From positions 4,574,136 to 4,638,135 of the forward strand of contig JAWPMR010000001.1 of the NCBI GenBank assembly GCA_033344815.1: a stretch of DNA of 64,000 nt, read 5' to 3'. This document shows positions 63,042-64,000 of this stretch, piece by piece (position 1 is the first letter of the stretch; the number at the start of each line of letters is the position of its first letter). The notes under the pieces are model-generated. The model was given only the letters and a program-made list of their open reading frames with translations. It was not told the origin of the DNA and made no database searches. Both the position numbers and the translations under genes were made by a program. Source of the DNA: Paracoccaceae bacterium (GTDB lineage: Bacteria > Pseudomonadota > Alphaproteobacteria > Rhodobacterales > Rhodobacteraceae).

Positions 63042-64000
63042 TCAAAGGGTGTCTTTTGGTGTCTTGCCGGCAAAAAACGCATCGAGATTATCCAGCGCCC
63101 TGAAGCCCATCGCGTCGCGGGTGCGTGTCGTGGCAGATCCGATATGGGGCAACATGAAGATATTATCATGCGCCGCAAACGCAGGATTTCCGCCGGGTTC
63201 TATCTGAAAGCAATCCAGACCGGCCGCGGCAATCTGACCGTTTTCCAACGCGCCGATCAAAGCGTCCTCATCCACCAGCGCGCCGCGCGCCGAATTTACA
63301 ATAATCGCTCCTTTCGGCAACAAGGCAAAGCGATCCGCGTTCATCAGGTTTGTGGTCTCGGGCGTTGCCGGGCAGTGTAGGGACAGGAAGTCCGCAACAC
63401 TCAAAAGGCTGTCAACGGTGTCATGATAGATCGCGCCCTGTGCTTCATCCTGTGGCAGTTCTGAACGATTGAAGTAATGGATTTCCATGTCGAAACCGCG
63501 CGCTTTGGCGGCGAAGGCGCGGCCAACGCGGCCCATGCCGACGATTCCAAGACGAGATCCTGTCACCTGTTTGCCGACCATGAAAGACGGCGACCAGAAA
63601 TCCCATTGCCCGTTGCGCACGATCCGGTCGCCCGCCACTGCGTGACGCGCCGCACCCAGCATCAGCAACATAGCCAATTCCGCTGTGGCATCTGACAGCA
63701 CATCCGGCGTGTTTGTTACCGTAATGCCGCGCGCTTTGAGAGCAGGTAAATCACAATGATCCACACCAACGGAGTGATTGGCGATAATCTTCAGACGTGT
63801 GTCCAGTTTGGCCGCTACATCGGCATTGAAATGCTCCGAATGGCAAGGGATTATAGCATCGAATTCCGCGCTGGCGGCAATCAGTTCCTGTGCGGTGCCG
63901 GGGGTGTCCTCGTGGTTGATGACAACATCATAGTCACGTGCTGCGCGTTCCAGCGTCGCATCTGACAGACGGCGGGTGATCCAGAGACGGGGTTTGGTCA
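63042..64000 (-). CDS. D-2-hydroxyacid dehydrogenase (glyoxylate/hydroxypyruvate reductase-like), 5' end cut by window
   Basis: NAD(P)-dependent dehydrogenase; the frame is open to the right edge, so the start lies outside (TKPRLWITRRLSDATLERAA are the first residues seen). About 319 residues are present. The Rossmann loop GIVGMGRVGRAFAAKA and the catalytic Arg (NSARGALV), Glu (FQIEPGG) and His (LPHIGSAT) are intact. Typical activities are glyoxylate or hydroxypyruvate reduction. It is the first convincing gene after the gene-poor stretch. Confidence 0.9.
   Translation of the reverse strand, partial: TKPRLWITRRLSDATLERAARDYDVVINHEDTPGTAQELIAASAEFDAIIPCHSEHFNADVAAKLDTRLKIIANHSVGVDHCDLPALKARGITVTNTPDVLSDATAELAMLLMLGAARHAVAGDRIVRNGQWDFWSPSFMVGKQVTGSRLGIVGMGRVGRAFAAKARGFDMEIHYFNRSELPQDEAQGAIYHDTVDSLLSVADFLSLHCPATPETTNLMNADRFALLPKGAIIVNSARGALVDEDALIGALENGQIAAAGLDCFQIEPGGNPAFAAHDNIFMLPHIGSATTRTRDAMGFRALDNLDAFFAGKTPKDTL

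Overview
The window looks like chromosomal DNA of a marine alphaproteobacterium of the Rhodobacterales (Roseobacter group). This is inferred from gene content and style, not from a marker gene: densely packed operons with 4-bp ATGA/GTGA overlaps, moderately high G+C, several binding-protein transporters (two carbohydrate ABC systems, one TTT system, molybdate and tungstate ABC systems), and a formate dehydrogenase cluster with DUF3305, DUF3306 and TorD partners. I see no rRNA, tRNA, CRISPR array, intact transposase or phage gene.

Layout. (1) 1-8.8 kb: an FGGY sugar kinase cut by the left edge, then a leftward carbohydrate ABC operon (binding protein, two permeases, 2-hydroxyacid dehydrogenase, ATPase, LacI regulator, ThuA). 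Two LacI-type operators lie in front of the binding-protein gene. (2) 9.3-18.2 kb: a second carbohydrate ABC system split over two strands, with SGNH hydrolase, FucU-type mutarotase, ribokinase and a D-lyxose isomerase-like cupin. (3) 18.2-20.8 kb: modABC. (4) 21.0-24.1 kb: an arsenate operon with an ArsR-ArsC fusion, GAPDH and ArsJ. (5) 24.2-30.2 kb: a nitroreductase diverges from an operon for a succinate dehydrogenase/fumarate reductase-like complex, an unknown small protein and a two-subunit class I fumarase/tartrate dehydratase. (6) 30.2-36.9 kb: GST, an enolase-superfamily enzyme, a TSUP exporter and LysR, diverging from a tctCBA-type TTT transporter.

(7) 37.1-43.2 kb is the most unusual part. 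Six tightly coupled genes include three different proteins that each carry a Rieske [2Fe-2S] domain. One is fused to a glutamate-synthase FMN/3Fe-4S domain, one to a ferric-reductase-like membrane domain and one to a PoxB-like thiamine diphosphate enzyme. Two small membrane proteins and a Cys/His-motif protein lie between them. I know of no described system with this arrangement. A tungstate ABC transporter (tupBCA-like) follows at 43.3-45.5 kb.

(8) 45.5-58.7 kb: a formate dehydrogenase locus. It has DUF6505, a biotin/lipoate ligase-like protein, Mrp/ApbC, DUF6494, a chimeric binding-protein/cytochrome c and a poly-ferredoxin. Diverging from these are DUF3305, DUF3306, TorD, a small Tat protein, the catalytic subunit with Cys in place of Sec, the beta and gamma subunits, an unlisted 41-residue membrane peptide, and a GntR regulator. 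(9) 58.7-63.0 kb: about 4.3 kb with no gene I can support. A 2-hydroxyacid dehydrogenase gene then runs off the right edge.

How it may work together: the tungstate and molybdate importers can supply the formate dehydrogenase metal; TorD, Mrp and the small accessory proteins can mature it. Formate electrons would enter the quinone pool through the gamma subunit. The Rieske operon may be another membrane-linked redox module fed by 2-oxoacid chemistry; that link is inference.
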